A stretch of 59,577 nt of DNA from Corallococcus carmarthensis (GCF_003611695.1 NZ_RAWE01000041.1:1-59577); one strand, 5' to 3'; counted from the first letter of the stretch, positions 26,527 to 36,162 are shown. Notes: generated by a model not told the origin, from the sequence alone. Translations and numbers: made by a program.

Positions 26527-27654
26527 CTACAGCAGGCCGTCGAGCCAGGTGAGCTGCGCGTCGATCGTCTCCGCGATGACGAGCGGCTGATCCGACGTGC
26601 TCGGATCGGTGTAGGGGTTGCCAATCTCCTTGTGCTGCCACTTCACCCAGGTCTGCTTGTACCAGCCCCAGTCCAGGTGGGTGCCCGTCGAGGGCGGCGT
26701 GGTGCCCGCGTACGCGGAGAAGGCGCGGATGCCGGTGGCCGGTGCAACCTCCTGGCCCCCCACCACCTGATACAGGTGCAGCCGCTCATGGCGCGGGAAC
26801 TGGGCGGACAGGTTGGTGGCCCAGGCGCCGTAGAACGTGCCCCAGGGGCGCACGGGGTTGTTGATCTTGGTGTCGAACGTGCCCAGCTCGCCCTGGCTGT
26901 TCCTGCACACGCCATCGAACGACGACACGTAGATCTCAATGCCATCCAGCCCCGTGTTGGCGCGGAGCGCCTGGGCGATGCGCATCACCAGACACCCGCC
27001 GCGTGAGCTCCCTGCCAGGTAGATGGACCGCGTCTCGGGCCGGACCTGGGCCTCGAGCCAGTGGACGAACCCGTTGACGATCCGCTGCTTCGTGTCGCTG
27101 TCGAACAGGTGGTCGAAGTTGCTGTCGTTGGCCACGGACAGGTGCGTCTTCCCCGGGGGAAACCAGCCCAGGGCATTCAGCTTCATGGCCAGGGAGCGGC
27201 CATCCAGGAGCACATTGGGGCAGGAGACGCCGTCACAGGACGCGTCCCAGTTGGAGGACTGGCCCGTCACTCCGCTGGAGTGGCCGCTGCTCGAGATCTT
27301 CTGCCCGGCGGTCATGAAGACGATGGCCTCGCGCACGCTCGGGGCTTCCACCTGGGCGATGCGGATGGCGTGGAGCGTGCTGTCGGAGGCGCCGGCCGCG
27401 CGGAACTGCTCGAAGCCCGGCGCCGCCTGGTAGACGCCAGAGGCATTCATGGAGACGACGCGCCGCGATACCACCGTCCGGCTGCTCCCGTTGGGATAGG
27501 ACAGCGCCTGGGATTGTGAGTCCAGGGGCGCCTCGGGCTCCATCTGCAAGGCTTCAGATTCTGGCGGAGCACATCCGGCGAGTGCGCCACCCAGTACCAG
27601 GGCGAGGCCCGCCCAGAGAGAGAAGCGACGAGGGAAACCAGCGGTGTGGACCAT
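26527..27654 (-). CDS. Lipoprotein with alpha/beta-hydrolase-like nucleophile elbow
   Basis: 375 residues with a lipoprotein signal: basic start, hydrophobic stretch LWAGLALVLGGALAGC and lipobox LAGC with Cys28, then an acidic linker (PPESEALQMEPEAP). The mature part contains IVFMTAGQKISSSGHSSGVTGQSSNWDASCDG, HLSVANDSNFDHLFDSDTKQRIVNGFVHWLEAQ and IYLAGSSRGGCLVMRIAQALR, where G215-S-S217-R-G219 fits the GxSxG elbow, with several cysteines that may form disulfides. An Asp/His pair that could complete a triad is not clearly assignable (candidates: FDGVC Asp, and HLDW or HKEIG His). Family resemblance is only at the motif level. Likely outer-membrane or periplasmic esterase-like protein; it could also be a non-catalytic relative. 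Confidence 0.55.
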   Translation of the reverse strand: MVHTAGFPRRFSLWAGLALVLGGALAGCAPPESEALQMEPEAPLDSQSQALSYPNGSSRTVVSRRVVSMNASGVYQAAPGFEQFRAAGASDSTLHAIRIAQVEAPSVREAIVFMTAGQKISSSGHSSGVTGQSSNWDASCDGVSCPNVLLDGRSLAMKLNALGWFPPGKTHLSVANDSNFDHLFDSDTKQRIVNGFVHWLEAQVRPETRSIYLAGSSRGGCLVMRIAQALRANTGLDGIEIYVSSFDGVCRNSQGELGTFDTKINNPVRPWGTFYGAWATNLSAQFPRHERLHLYQVVGGQEVAPATGIRAFSAYAGTTPPSTGTHLDWGWYKQTWVKWQHKEIGNPYTDPSTSDQPLVIAETIDAQLTWLDGLL

Positions 27655-27705
27655 GGAGTGCTCCTGGACTCTGGAGTGGGCTGCGCGGAGCGCGGCCGGG
27701 AGCCC

Positions 27706-28569
27706 TCAGACTAGGCCTGCCGCGAGCGCGGTTCCCAGGGTAAGCCGCGTCACGCCCCCCAGGGAGACCTTGTCTCCTGTTCGGCGGCGCTCCAGTTCGG
27801 CGAGGAGCTCCGCCTCCCATGCCCGCTGCCGCGGCTCCGGCAGCTCGCCCACGAGCTTCACCACGGGCCCGCCCAGTTGCTGGATCCAGGTCACAAGGTC
27901 GCGCGCATCGCTGGACTCCACGACGGGGACCTCCAGCTCCTCGGAGGCCTCCACCGAGAAGCCGTTTCGCACGAGGGCTGCCTCCAGAACGGCCGGGTCC
28001 GCGTGGCGGAACACCCCGGGCTCATCGGCGCTCGGAAGGGGCGGGACCTCGCGATAGCGCTCGAGGATCCGGCGGGCGAGCGAAGCCCAGGGAACTCGCG
28101 CCGGTTCGGCCCATGAGGCGATGACGAGCGCTCCCCCGGGCTTCAGCGCGCGGTGGATGGACGCGAGGGCCCGCTCGGGCGCGCGCATGTACATCAAACC
28201 CCAGCGCAGGGTGGCCACGTCGAACGTCCCCGCTCCGGCCTGAAGCGTTTCGGCGTCAGCCACCTGGAACGCGATGTTCTCCAGGCCCTCGCGCCGCGCC
28301 CGCGCCCGGGCGAGCTCAAGCACGCCGTCCACCAGGTCGATCCCGAGCACCCGGCCCTGTGGGCCCACGCGGTGGGCCGCTGGCACGGCGGGCTCGCCTC
28401 GGCCACTCGCGACATCCAGGACGTGCATTCGCCGCGAGACACCGGCCAGGTCGAGCATGCGTTCGGTCAGGGGGCGTGAGAGCCGCGCCTCCATCTCGTC
28501 GTGGCAACGCCAGAACTCGACCATCCGGGCCCGGGATGCGTCCAACTGCTCACGTGAGGTGTCGCTCAT
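27706..28569 (-). CDS. SAM-dependent methyltransferase, class I (UbiE/Methyltransf_11 type)
   Basis: 287 residues. Motif I HVLDVASGRGEPAVPAA at ~50-66, then VLGIDLVDGVLELARARARREGLENIAFQVADAE (motif II with Asp after the second strand) and TFDVATLRWGLMYMRAPERALASIHRALKPGGALVIASWAEP, the usual post-motif segments of class I methyltransferases. The C-terminal ~100 residues form the substrate-binding cap (FSVEASEELEVPVVESSDARDLVTWIQQLGG). The substrate cannot be read from sequence; the neighbours (lipoprotein and AsmA-like genes) give no pathway. ATG at 28569 with a GTGAGG-like ribosome site upstream. Usual length for the family. Confidence 0.85.
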   Translation of the reverse strand: MSDTSREQLDASRARMVEFWRCHDEMEARLSRPLTERMLDLAGVSRRMHVLDVASGRGEPAVPAAHRVGPQGRVLGIDLVDGVLELARARARREGLENIAFQVADAETLQAGAGTFDVATLRWGLMYMRAPERALASIHRALKPGGALVIASWAEPARVPWASLARRILERYREVPPLPSADEPGVFRHADPAVLEAALVRNGFSVEASEELEVPVVESSDARDLVTWIQQLGGPVVKLVGELPEPRQRAWEAELLAELERRRTGDKVSLGGVTRLTLGTALAAGLV

Positions 28570-28649
28570 GTCCGGGCGCCTCGAATCGCGGGGGGTCCGC
28601 CGGGAAGTCTCTCACGACCGCGGTTTGCGAACAGATGCTCGCGGCAGCG

Positions 28650-30650
28650 CTACTTCCGGGGCCGCTTGAGCAGGCCCTCAATGCCCTTGCGCGCCTGGTT
28701 CACCGGGTTGTCGCCCACCTTGGGCAACAGTTCCTTCGCGATGTTCAGCGGGCTCCCCGGCTTCACCTCTGGCGCACCCAGCGTGCCCGTGATCGTCAGG
28801 GGAATGGTCACCGGGGCGCCGCTGGGAAGCGCGCCGTGGGCGATGGCGGAGAGGAACGGCTGGGAAGCATTGAGCGTGCCCTCGAGCTCCAGGCGCTCAT
28901 CCAGGCCCACCCTGCCACTCAACGTCCCGCCGCCAATGCTCGACTGGAATGCCAGGGGCTTCGTGAAGGCGACCCAACCGTCCTGGACCCGGAACTGCAA
29001 GCTCAGGTCCTTCAGCTCGGTGCCCTGTGCTGTCTTCCCGGCCGTTCCCGCCGTGCCCTTCTGGCCTGGCGCCGTCAGGACCGGCGTCACCGTCTCCCCG
29101 AGGTTCGCCGTCATGAGGGCACCGTCCTGAAGCTGCACGTTCCCGAAGCCGGTGAGGGTGTTTCGCGCCTGGTCCCAGTCCGCCCCCGTGCCGGTGAGCT
29201 GAAGGTTGCCGCTGGCCCTGCCTTGCAGTGACGGGTGTCCCGACAGGGATTGGAAGGCCTGCGCGGTGTCCATTCCGGTGAGCACCGCCTTCAGGGACCA
29301 CTCCGGCTGTTTCTTCGTGAGGTCCACCTGGGACCCACGGATGTCCGCGCGCCCGCCATAGACGGTCGCGCTCCCGCGCTGCACGCGCAGCAAGCCATCA
29401 TCCAGCTTCGCCTGCGTGTCCACGTCCGTCGCCACGAGCGCGCCATGATGCACCTTCGCGAGCTTGAGCGTGCCGCCCACGTCGACCTTCCCCAGTTCCT
29501 CGCGCATCGAAGCAGGCAGCGCGGTGGATGTGGCTTCTTTCTGAGGGTGCTCTGGCAGAGCCCCCAATAGCTGCCTCAAGTCCAGCTCCTGCCCCTGCAA
29601 CGCGAACCGCACGCGCGTGGGCGCCATCGAAACCGAGACCGTCCCGGCGAGATCGATGCCTGGCCCCTTGAGCGCGAGCTTCGTGAAGTCGACCTTCGCC
29701 GCCTTCACATGGGCCGGGTCGATGCGTGAGGTGAAGGCAAACGAACCGCTCGCCGGTTCACCGCGAAGCTTCAGCGCCGTCGCCGTGCCCTGGCCCGCGA
29801 GCGCGTACGCGCCCTGGTCTGTCTTCACGTCCGCGCTGACGTCCACCTGGCCTCCCGTGAGGTAACCCGCTGCCTTTGGAGGCAGGAAGTTCCGGAACGC
29901 ATGCACGGAGAGGTCCTTGCCGCGCAGGTGCATCGTCACCTGGGGCCACGGCTGGCCGGGCTGGGGCCTGCCGGCGGGGAGGGGGGCGACCTTGAAGTCC
30001 ACCGCCACGTTCTGTGCAGGTGCGGCGACCGCTGCCTTCAAGGAGCCCTTGAGCGTCAGGCCGGGCCCAAGGCCCTTCAAATCCATATCGATGTCCCGCA
30101 GCGCCACCGTGGCGGTGCCACGGGCCGCCTGGGCGTCGGTCACGTTCACGACTCCGTTTCGAATCTGGAGGTCCTCGATGAGCGTCTCTCGCTCGGCCTC
30201 CGGCTGGGAGCTCCCGGCCCCCGGCTGTTGGCTCCCGAGCGACTCGTAGTTCCACGTCCCGTCCTCGCGCCTCACCAGGTTCAGGTGGGTGTCATCGAGC
30301 TTCAGTGCCCCCACTCGCACGTCCTTGCCCAGACTCCGGATCAGTGGCCAGAGCTGGACGGTGGCGGTCGCACGACGGGCTTCGAGGAATGGCGGGTCAT
30401 TGCCTTCGCCCTCGACCCGCAGATTCGTGACCGTGGCCCCGGGCCTCGGCAACCCGTGGGCCTCGATCTTTTCGACGCTCACGGGGCGGCCAAGGGACCG
30501 GGTGGCGATGCTCTCGAGCTGCCCACGGAGCTGCCCGACGATCCACGACGGCTTCAGCGCCAGGACGCCGACACCCAGCACCAGCACGGCGGCCAGGGCT
30601 CCGAGCACCATCAACAAGACGCGGCGGGCGGGGTGGGCAGTCCTCTTCAT
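28650..30650 (-). CDS. AsmA-family inner-membrane anchored protein
   Basis: 666 residues. The start is placed at the internal ATG (30650) because MKRTAHPARRVLLMVLGALAAVLVLGVGVLAL forms a normal short basic N-terminus plus membrane anchor; a further 22 residues upstream are possible but unlikely. After the anchor comes PSWIVGQLRGQLESIATRSLGRPVSVEKIEAHGLPRPGATVTNLRVEG, the AsmA N-terminal pattern, followed by long beta-rich repeats (GALKLDDTHLNLVRREDGTWNYESL, ITGTLGAPE near the end). AsmA-like proteins are periplasm-spanning, bridge-like, and linked to phospholipid transport and outer-membrane integrity. The C-terminus (NPVNQARKGIEGLLKRPRK) is typical. Part of a same-strand run with the M20 gene 91 bases upstream. 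Confidence 0.85.
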   Translation of the reverse strand: MKRTAHPARRVLLMVLGALAAVLVLGVGVLALKPSWIVGQLRGQLESIATRSLGRPVSVEKIEAHGLPRPGATVTNLRVEGEGNDPPFLEARRATATVQLWPLIRSLGKDVRVGALKLDDTHLNLVRREDGTWNYESLGSQQPGAGSSQPEAERETLIEDLQIRNGVVNVTDAQAARGTATVALRDIDMDLKGLGPGLTLKGSLKAAVAAPAQNVAVDFKVAPLPAGRPQPGQPWPQVTMHLRGKDLSVHAFRNFLPPKAAGYLTGGQVDVSADVKTDQGAYALAGQGTATALKLRGEPASGSFAFTSRIDPAHVKAAKVDFTKLALKGPGIDLAGTVSVSMAPTRVRFALQGQELDLRQLLGALPEHPQKEATSTALPASMREELGKVDVGGTLKLAKVHHGALVATDVDTQAKLDDGLLRVQRGSATVYGGRADIRGSQVDLTKKQPEWSLKAVLTGMDTAQAFQSLSGHPSLQGRASGNLQLTGTGADWDQARNTLTGFGNVQLQDGALMTANLGETVTPVLTAPGQKGTAGTAGKTAQGTELKDLSLQFRVQDGWVAFTKPLAFQSSIGGGTLSGRVGLDERLELEGTLNASQPFLSAIAHGALPSGAPVTIPLTITGTLGAPEVKPGSPLNIAKELLPKVGDNPVNQARKGIEGLLKRPRK

Positions 30651-30741
30651 GCCCTGGAAAGATGGGAACGCTCCGCCGCTGTGGCCCCTCACGAAGCCAT
30701 GCTTCCAGGTCAGCACTGCCCAGGATGCAGGGAGGGGCTGC

Positions 30742-32061
30742 TCAGGGCCTGCCCAGCAGCTCCAGCGCGGAGGTGGTCAGCAGGGTGACGCCAGTGCGCA
30801 GCGCGCGCTCGCGGTCCGGCGCGTAGAGGGGCGAGTGCGGGGAGGGCAGCGCCTCCTCCGTGCCCTTGGCCTCGGCGAAGCGCTTGGGCTCGGTGATGCC
30901 CAGCCACAGCATCACCGCGGGCACGCCCGCGCTGCCGTACTCGGAGAAGTCCTCTCCGCCCATGACGGACGGCGTCTCGCTGAGGTTCTTCTCGCCCAGC
31001 ACCTTGCCCACCGCGTCCACCAGCCGCTTCGTGAGCGCAGGGTCATTGAAGGTGGCGGGCGTGCCTTCGGTGACCTTGACGTCGGGCGGGCGGGACGCTC
31101 CGGAGACCATCGCCTCCGCTTTGGCGATGCGCTCGATGCCGGCCAGCAGCGCCTTGCGCACCTCCGGTTTGTACGTGCGCACCGTGAGCTGCAGGCGCAC
31201 CTCGTCCGGGATGATGTTGCTCTTGGTTCCGCCGTGGATGGAGCCCACCGTGAGCACCGCCGGCTCCAGCGGGCTCTTCTCCCGGCTGACGAGCGTCTGC
31301 AGCGAGAGGATGGTGCGCGCCGCCATCACCACCGGATCCACGGTGGTGTGCGGGTATGCACCGTGCCCGCCCTTGCCGTAGAGGGTGACGTCCACCGAGT
31401 CCACGCTCGCCAGCGCATAGCCGGGGGTGAACCGCACCGTCCCCGCCGCGGCGTTGGCCACGGTGTGCATGGCCACGGCGAAGTCCGGCTTGGGGAAGCG
31501 CTTGAACAGGCCGTCCGCCAGCATCTGCCGGGCCCCCGCGCCAATCTCCTCGGCCGGCTGCCCCACCAGCATCAGCGTGCCACGCCACCGGTCCTTCGTT
31601 TGCGCCAGCAGCGTGGCCGTGCCAAGCCAGGACGTCATGTGCACGTCGTGCCCGCACGCGTGCATCACCGAGACCTCCGTCCCGGCTGCATCCTTCGCCT
31701 TCGTCTTGCTGGCGTAGGGCAGCCCCGTCTTCTCCTCCACCGGCAGCCCGTCCAGGTCCGTGCGCAGCATCACCGTGGGGCCCTTGCCGTTGCGCAACAG
31801 GGCCACCACGCCGTGCCCGCCCACCTTCGGGGTCACCTCGAAGCCGAGCTTGCGCAGGCGCTCGGCCAGCTTCGCCGCCGTCTTCTCCTCCTGGAGTGAC
31901 AGCTCGGGCGTCTGGTGCAGGTCGCGGTAGAGCGCGTCCAGTTCGGGGTACAGCGCGTCCAGGCCCGCGAGGACCGTGGGAGGGGGCGCCGCCGCGAGCA
32001 CGGGGCCGCCGGGCGCCGCCAGACAGGCGAAGAGCAGGGGAAGCAGGGAGAGCGTTTTCAC
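30742..32061 (-). CDS. Secreted M20-family amidohydrolase (aminoacylase/carboxypeptidase-like)
   Basis: 439 residues from a GTG with AGGAG eight bases upstream. Signal peptide MKTLSLLPLLFACLAAPGGPVLAAA, so periplasmic or exported. Metal site motifs: SVMHACGHDVHM (Cys136, His138), VGQPAEEIGAGARQML (Glu171/172), AMHTVANAAAGTVRF and a late SVMGGEDFSEY, then SPHSPLYAPD. The Cys-Gly-His and 'GQPAEE' forms are those of the M20D amidohydrolases (hippurate/IAA-amino acid hydrolase group), which cleave N-acyl amino acids. The dimerisation lid is present (SVDSVDVTLYGKGGHGAYPHTTVDPVV). All ligands are intact, so activity is expected; the physiological acyl-amino acid is unknown. Confidence 0.9.
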   Translation of the reverse strand: MKTLSLLPLLFACLAAPGGPVLAAAPPPTVLAGLDALYPELDALYRDLHQTPELSLQEEKTAAKLAERLRKLGFEVTPKVGGHGVVALLRNGKGPTVMLRTDLDGLPVEEKTGLPYASKTKAKDAAGTEVSVMHACGHDVHMTSWLGTATLLAQTKDRWRGTLMLVGQPAEEIGAGARQMLADGLFKRFPKPDFAVAMHTVANAAAGTVRFTPGYALASVDSVDVTLYGKGGHGAYPHTTVDPVVMAARTILSLQTLVSREKSPLEPAVLTVGSIHGGTKSNIIPDEVRLQLTVRTYKPEVRKALLAGIERIAKAEAMVSGASRPPDVKVTEGTPATFNDPALTKRLVDAVGKVLGEKNLSETPSVMGGEDFSEYGSAGVPAVMLWLGITEPKRFAEAKGTEEALPSPHSPLYAPDRERALRTGVTLLTTSALELLGRP

Positions 32062-32134
32062 CAGGGAGTCTCCTGTCCGTCAGGGAGCGTCCCACTACAG
32101 CACGTCCTGAGCGGAGCTTCGCGCCGGAAGCCCC

Positions 32135-33064
32135 TCACGCGAAGGCGGCGCTGCGCAGGACCATCACGTCGGCGAAGGCGTGGCGCTGCGGCGCGAGATA
32201 CAGCGCCCCCTGCGTCACCTGTTCGAGGAAGTGCTCGCCGTAGTCGTGGCGGGGGCCCGACGCGTACACGGTGATGTCCCGGGCCCGCGCGACGTCCCCG
32301 AGCATCCGGGCCACCGCGTGCGCCACCTCTCCCCAGAAGGGGAAGTACAGATAGAACGCGGTGCCGTCCGACAGGTCCACGTCGCGGACATCCGCGTGGA
32401 TGAACTCCAGGTTCGGCAGCGCGAAACGTTCGCTGTTGCGGCGCGCGGACTCGACGTACGTCTGCCCATACTCCACGCCCTTGACCCGGGCCGAGGAGCT
32501 CGCGGCGACGGTGATGGCGAACTTCCCGTTGCCACAGCCGAGATCGTAGACCGTGTCGCGCAGCCCCGGACTCGTGGTGGAGAGGAAGTCGGAGATGCGC
32601 TGGGCCCGCGAGGCCATGTTCACCTGACCGAACGGGGGGCGGTCCTGGCCGGTGGTGATGCGTGAAATGCGTAGCAGGCCCTCGAGCCAGTCATCCGCCG
32701 CCGTGCTCGCGCGGCCCGTGGCCTCGGTGAAGCCGAGCCCCTCCCACTGCTCCCGGAAGCGTGCCGGTGAGAGGTCCCCCGCTCGAAGCTGCTGGGCGAC
32801 GTCAGCTCCCGACGCATCCAGCGCCGCGGTCACCAGGAGTGAACGCGCCTGCAGCGCGGCCCAGAGCTCCTGGAGCTCCGGACGGGCCCGCACATCCAGG
32901 AGGAGCAACTCCGGTTCGACGTTCTCCTGCACGAAGGCGAACCGCTCGAAGAGCTCCCACTGCGCGCCCATGCCCAACGTCCGCAAATCCGTTGGGGCCA
33001 GGAGGGTCTCGGCGCGCTCGACCCACCAGGGAGCAGCGGGGGGAACGGGGGGAGAGGGCGCCAT
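32135..33064 (-). CDS. SAM-dependent methyltransferase-like protein with N-terminal extension
   Basis: 309 residues. The first ~150 residues (LGMGAQWELFERFAFVQENVEPELLLLDVRARPELQELWAALQARSLLV) are a helical extension not matched to a known domain. Then TVYDLGCGNGKFAITVAASSSARVKGVEYGQTYVESARRNSERFALPNLEFIHADVRDVDLSDGTAFYLYFPFWGEV gives motif I (DLGCGNGK, ~190-197), the acidic residue after strand 2 (E in VEYG) and motif post-I (ADVRDVDL). The FYLYFPFWGEVAHAVARML segment replaces the usual NPPY-type motif, so it is not a DNA N6-adenine enzyme. It resembles DOT1/RRNA-type small-molecule or protein methyltransferases, with the substrate unknown. Divergent from the secreted repeat protein across 126 bases. 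Confidence 0.75.
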   Translation of the reverse strand: MAPSPPVPPAAPWWVERAETLLAPTDLRTLGMGAQWELFERFAFVQENVEPELLLLDVRARPELQELWAALQARSLLVTAALDASGADVAQQLRAGDLSPARFREQWEGLGFTEATGRASTAADDWLEGLLRISRITTGQDRPPFGQVNMASRAQRISDFLSTTSPGLRDTVYDLGCGNGKFAITVAASSSARVKGVEYGQTYVESARRNSERFALPNLEFIHADVRDVDLSDGTAFYLYFPFWGEVAHAVARMLGDVARARDITVYASGPRHDYGEHFLEQVTQGALYLAPQRHAFADVMVLRSAAFA

Positions 33065-33190
33065 GGGTCAGGAAGGTATCAAATCGCCAGGTCCCCTGTT
33101 GGAGGGCGCATCTTGCTCGCTCTGGCAGCAGCGTGTCATTCCTGAAGCCTCTCTGCCCCTCATGGTCCAAGGGGCGTTCTTGGACTCACC

Positions 33191-36097
33191 ATGCACTCCT
33201 TGCTGCCGTCCCGGGCCCTGTCCCTGGGGCTCTTGCTGACCCTGCCCGCGACCCTGGCCTTCGCGGCGGAGCCGCCGTCGCAAGGCGTGGTCCTCGCCGC
33301 GGAGCCGCGCACCTTCGCGGAGGCGAATGCACTTCCTCCCAAGCTCAGCGAGTCCGCGCCCTGCGACCTGGGCCTGGGCCGCACGCCCGACATCACCGTC
33401 TCTCAGTCGGTGACCGTGGATCCGCCTGTTCCCTCCGGTTGCCTTCCCGCCGTGGCAACGGTCACCCAGGAGCTGGCCCTGCCGGATGGCTCGCGAGTCC
33501 AGCGCGTCTTCCGCATCGTGGATGACGCTCCTGGCACCCAGCTGCCGCCGCCTCCGCCGCGCCCTCGCGTCCGCGTCCGCTGCCAGTCGCGGCGGCTGGA
33601 GCTGTCCGTGGAAGGCGTCCCCGAGGCTCCCGTGCTGATGCTGGAGCCCATCGCCGCCACCGGTGACTCCTCCGTGCGGCTGCGGGTATCCCGGGACAAC
33701 GAAGCCCGCTTCCTGCCCCTGCTGATCCGGGACGACGCCGGGGCCCGCAAGGCGCTGGAGGAGCTGGCCTTCCTGGTCAGCCACGGCGTGCCCTCCCGCT
33801 TCTCCAAACGCGACGCGAACGTGCCGGAGGCGGACAGCGTCGCGGCGCTGGCAGCCGCATTCGAGCGCGCCCGGAAGCGCTCCGCGTTCGCCGCGGGTGA
33901 CGATGTGGAGCCGTACGTCCTTCGCGATGCCCTGGCTCCGGACTGGGAACAGGAGGGAGACAGACCGCCGTTGAAGGTGGGCGCTCCCGAGGATATCGGC
34001 GAGGTCCGGCCGCCTGATCCGTACTCGGACTCGGATTGGAACGCGGACCTGTTCTGGCGTCAGGGACGGTTGTGCGTGGTGCAGCAGGACACGGGGAAGC
34101 GGATGCGCTGCTACGACCCCGTGGCGCGGCGCTGGGGCAAGGCCGTCCCCGTGAACCGGGGTGACCTGTCCGACTGGAACCCTCGCATGGGGTCCTGCGG
34201 CATTCCCCTGGGGACCCGAACCGTCCGGCCTCCCGAGGGCTACCGGCTCGGACTGCGCCTGTCGCCCCGAGCCGTTCTGCTCTGGGGCGTGCACACCCAC
34301 GAAGCCCTCCTCCTGGAGGTTCCCGAAGGCGACGGTCCTCCGCGCCTGCGCCCGCCGGAAGCGGAGGCGCTGAAGAAGGCGATGCTCGCGTCCCCTGGCT
34401 CCCGGCTGCTCGGCGAAGGCCGGTTCATGTTGAACGAGGGCCGCAAGGCGTTCTGCTCCGTGCGCAGGCCCCTGGGGTGCTGGTCCCTTCGGGAGGAGGA
34501 GGGTGGCAATGAGCTGTCGCAGGGCCGCGTTTCCCCGGACGGCCGGTGGCTCGCCTATCTGCGCGGTCCCTCCCCGAGTCGCATCGACGAGGCGGAATCC
34601 ACCCTGACGCTGGTCGTGCGCTCCCTGGAGCTCGGGCCATACGTCGCGCCTCGCGAGCCTGTTTCGATGGCACCGCCGCTGGTGCGGACGGACGTCGTGA
34701 TGGAGAAGCTGACCTGGCTGGAGTCCGGCGCGCCGGGCCCGAACGGCGCCCTCCGCTCCGATGCGCGGATCGCCTGTGATCTGGGCCAGGATCCACGCAT
34801 CCCCTTCGAACTGGAGACGACGCGCGCGGTCTCGTCCAACAACCCCGCGAGCGCGTCCGCGGACAGCTGCTCCAACGACAAGGTGCGCCTGTATCAAGAG
34901 CTGCGCGTGCCCGGAGGCCTGAAGTTCTCCCGCAGTGCCTTCGTCCGCGCCGGGGACAGGCGGTCGCCGGTGGCCGAGGTGAAGGTGCGCTGCCAGCCGG
35001 GCCGCCTGTCGCTCTGGGTGGAGGGCGTGCCCGACTTCCCGGCGTTGACGCTGGCCGCGAACCCTGGCGCGTTCGGCGCGGTGCGCTGGGAGCTGGCGCC
35101 GGAGACCGAAGGCCGGCTCCAGGCGCTGCTCGCCCGCGACGACGCGCCCGCCCGCGAGGCCCTGGACGCCTTCGCGAAGCTGGTGAAGCAGAACGAGGAC
35201 GGACGCATCTCCCGCATGGGCTGTCTCTCCACGGCGTTGGAGGCCATCCCCGCCCGGCTGGCGCTCGCGGACGGGTTCCACCCGGAGCTGCATGTCGTGA
35301 TGAAGACCGACGGCGCCTGCGCCGAGCGCTACGGCCTGCGTGCCCTCCAGCAGCGGCTCCAGGCCGCCACGCCTCCGCCTCCGCTGCGTGTCGGAGCGGT
35401 GAAGGACAAGCCGGGCGTCATCGGCCAGGTGCGGTCATTTCCCAACATGCCTCCAGAACGTTGGCCCCAGCTGTACTGGAGGGACGCCACCCTGTGCAGG
35501 GTCCAGGAGGAAGGGAGCGGACAGGTGCGCTGCTACGACCCGGTGGCGCGCAAGTGGGGGCCTACCGTCGCCATGAAGGACCGCCCGGTTCCGCGGGAGG
35601 ACCTGTTCGTGAGCTCCTGGAACGGGTGCTACCCGCTGGGGGGCCGCACCGTTCCCCTCGCGGATGAAATGCACGAGGTCATGCCCCTGTCTCCGCGGGC
35701 CTCGCTGTTCACGGACACCTCGCGCGGCGACCTGGCTCCGGAGTTCAAGGTCCTCGAAGTTCCCGAGGACGCGGGCCCCGTGCGCACGCGTGCACCCACC
35801 GTGGAGGAGCTGGCGCTCGCGGCGCGGAGCGGCGGAGGCTCCATCTCCCTGGGCAATGGCGGACTCCTGCTGCATGACCCGAGGAGCGGCTCGCTGCGGC
35901 TGTGCACGGCGGTGCGTCCGCTGATGTGCTGGAAGCTGGACCTGGAGACCGGGAACCTCATCGCGCGCGCCACGGTATCTCCCGATGGGCGCTGGCTCTC
36001 CTACGTGTGGTTCCCCAAGGGGCAGTCAAACCCCGGGGAGCTCGTCGTGCTGCCGCTGCTCCCGGGCGGCGCCGCGTCCCCGGCTCCGAAGCCCTGA
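33191..36097 (+). CDS. Secreted 968-residue protein made of two tandem homologous halves, function unknown
   Basis: A signal peptide (LLPSRALSLGLLLTLPATLAFAAE, cleavage near residue 25) leads into two related halves, ~57-525 and ~527-968. Matching blocks: CDLGLGRTP / CDLGQDPR, VRCQSRRLELSVEGVPEAP / VRCQPGRLSLWVEGVPDFP, LFWRQGRLCVVQQDTG / LYWRDATLCRVQEEGS, MRCYDPVARRWGKAV / VRCYDPVARKWGPTV and VSPDGRWLAYLRG / VSPDGRWLSYVWF. Conserved cysteines in each half suggest disulfides. The final blocks resemble the 'SPDG-W-AY' repeat of beta-propeller proteins (TolB-like), so a propeller-type fold is possible. No catalytic motif or lipobox. Halves diverged, ~35-45% alike by eye in the matching blocks. 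It is bounded downstream by the terminator hairpin of the tRNA repeat. Confidence 0.65.
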   Translation: MHSLLPSRALSLGLLLTLPATLAFAAEPPSQGVVLAAEPRTFAEANALPPKLSESAPCDLGLGRTPDITVSQSVTVDPPVPSGCLPAVATVTQELALPDGSRVQRVFRIVDDAPGTQLPPPPPRPRVRVRCQSRRLELSVEGVPEAPVLMLEPIAATGDSSVRLRVSRDNEARFLPLLIRDDAGARKALEELAFLVSHGVPSRFSKRDANVPEADSVAALAAAFERARKRSAFAAGDDVEPYVLRDALAPDWEQEGDRPPLKVGAPEDIGEVRPPDPYSDSDWNADLFWRQGRLCVVQQDTGKRMRCYDPVARRWGKAVPVNRGDLSDWNPRMGSCGIPLGTRTVRPPEGYRLGLRLSPRAVLLWGVHTHEALLLEVPEGDGPPRLRPPEAEALKKAMLASPGSRLLGEGRFMLNEGRKAFCSVRRPLGCWSLREEEGGNELSQGRVSPDGRWLAYLRGPSPSRIDEAESTLTLVVRSLELGPYVAPREPVSMAPPLVRTDVVMEKLTWLESGAPGPNGALRSDARIACDLGQDPRIPFELETTRAVSSNNPASASADSCSNDKVRLYQELRVPGGLKFSRSAFVRAGDRRSPVAEVKVRCQPGRLSLWVEGVPDFPALTLAANPGAFGAVRWELAPETEGRLQALLARDDAPAREALDAFAKLVKQNEDGRISRMGCLSTALEAIPARLALADGFHPELHVVMKTDGACAERYGLRALQQRLQAATPPPPLRVGAVKDKPGVIGQVRSFPNMPPERWPQLYWRDATLCRVQEEGSGQVRCYDPVARKWGPTVAMKDRPVPREDLFVSSWNGCYPLGGRTVPLADEMHEVMPLSPRASLFTDTSRGDLAPEFKVLEVPEDAGPVRTRAPTVEELALAARSGGGSISLGNGGLLLHDPRSGSLRLCTAVRPLMCWKLDLETGNLIARATVSPDGRWLSYVWFPKGQSNPGELVVLPLLPGGAASPAPKP

Positions 36098-36117
36098 GAC
36101 GGGTTGAGCCAGAAAAG

Positions 36118-36162
36118 ACCGAGGCCGGAAGCCGCTGGGGCTCAGCGGCTTCCGGCCTCGGT
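36118..36162 (-). terminator. Terminator hairpin copy attached to the truncated tRNA-Glu end
   Basis: Perfect 20-bp inverted repeat (arms 36118-36137 and 36143-36162) with a 5-base loop. On the minus strand the right side is followed by CTTTTC, giving a short U tract, so it fits an intrinsic terminator for minus-strand tRNA transcripts. It can also stop transcription from the + strand gene ending at 36097. Confidence 0.75.
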
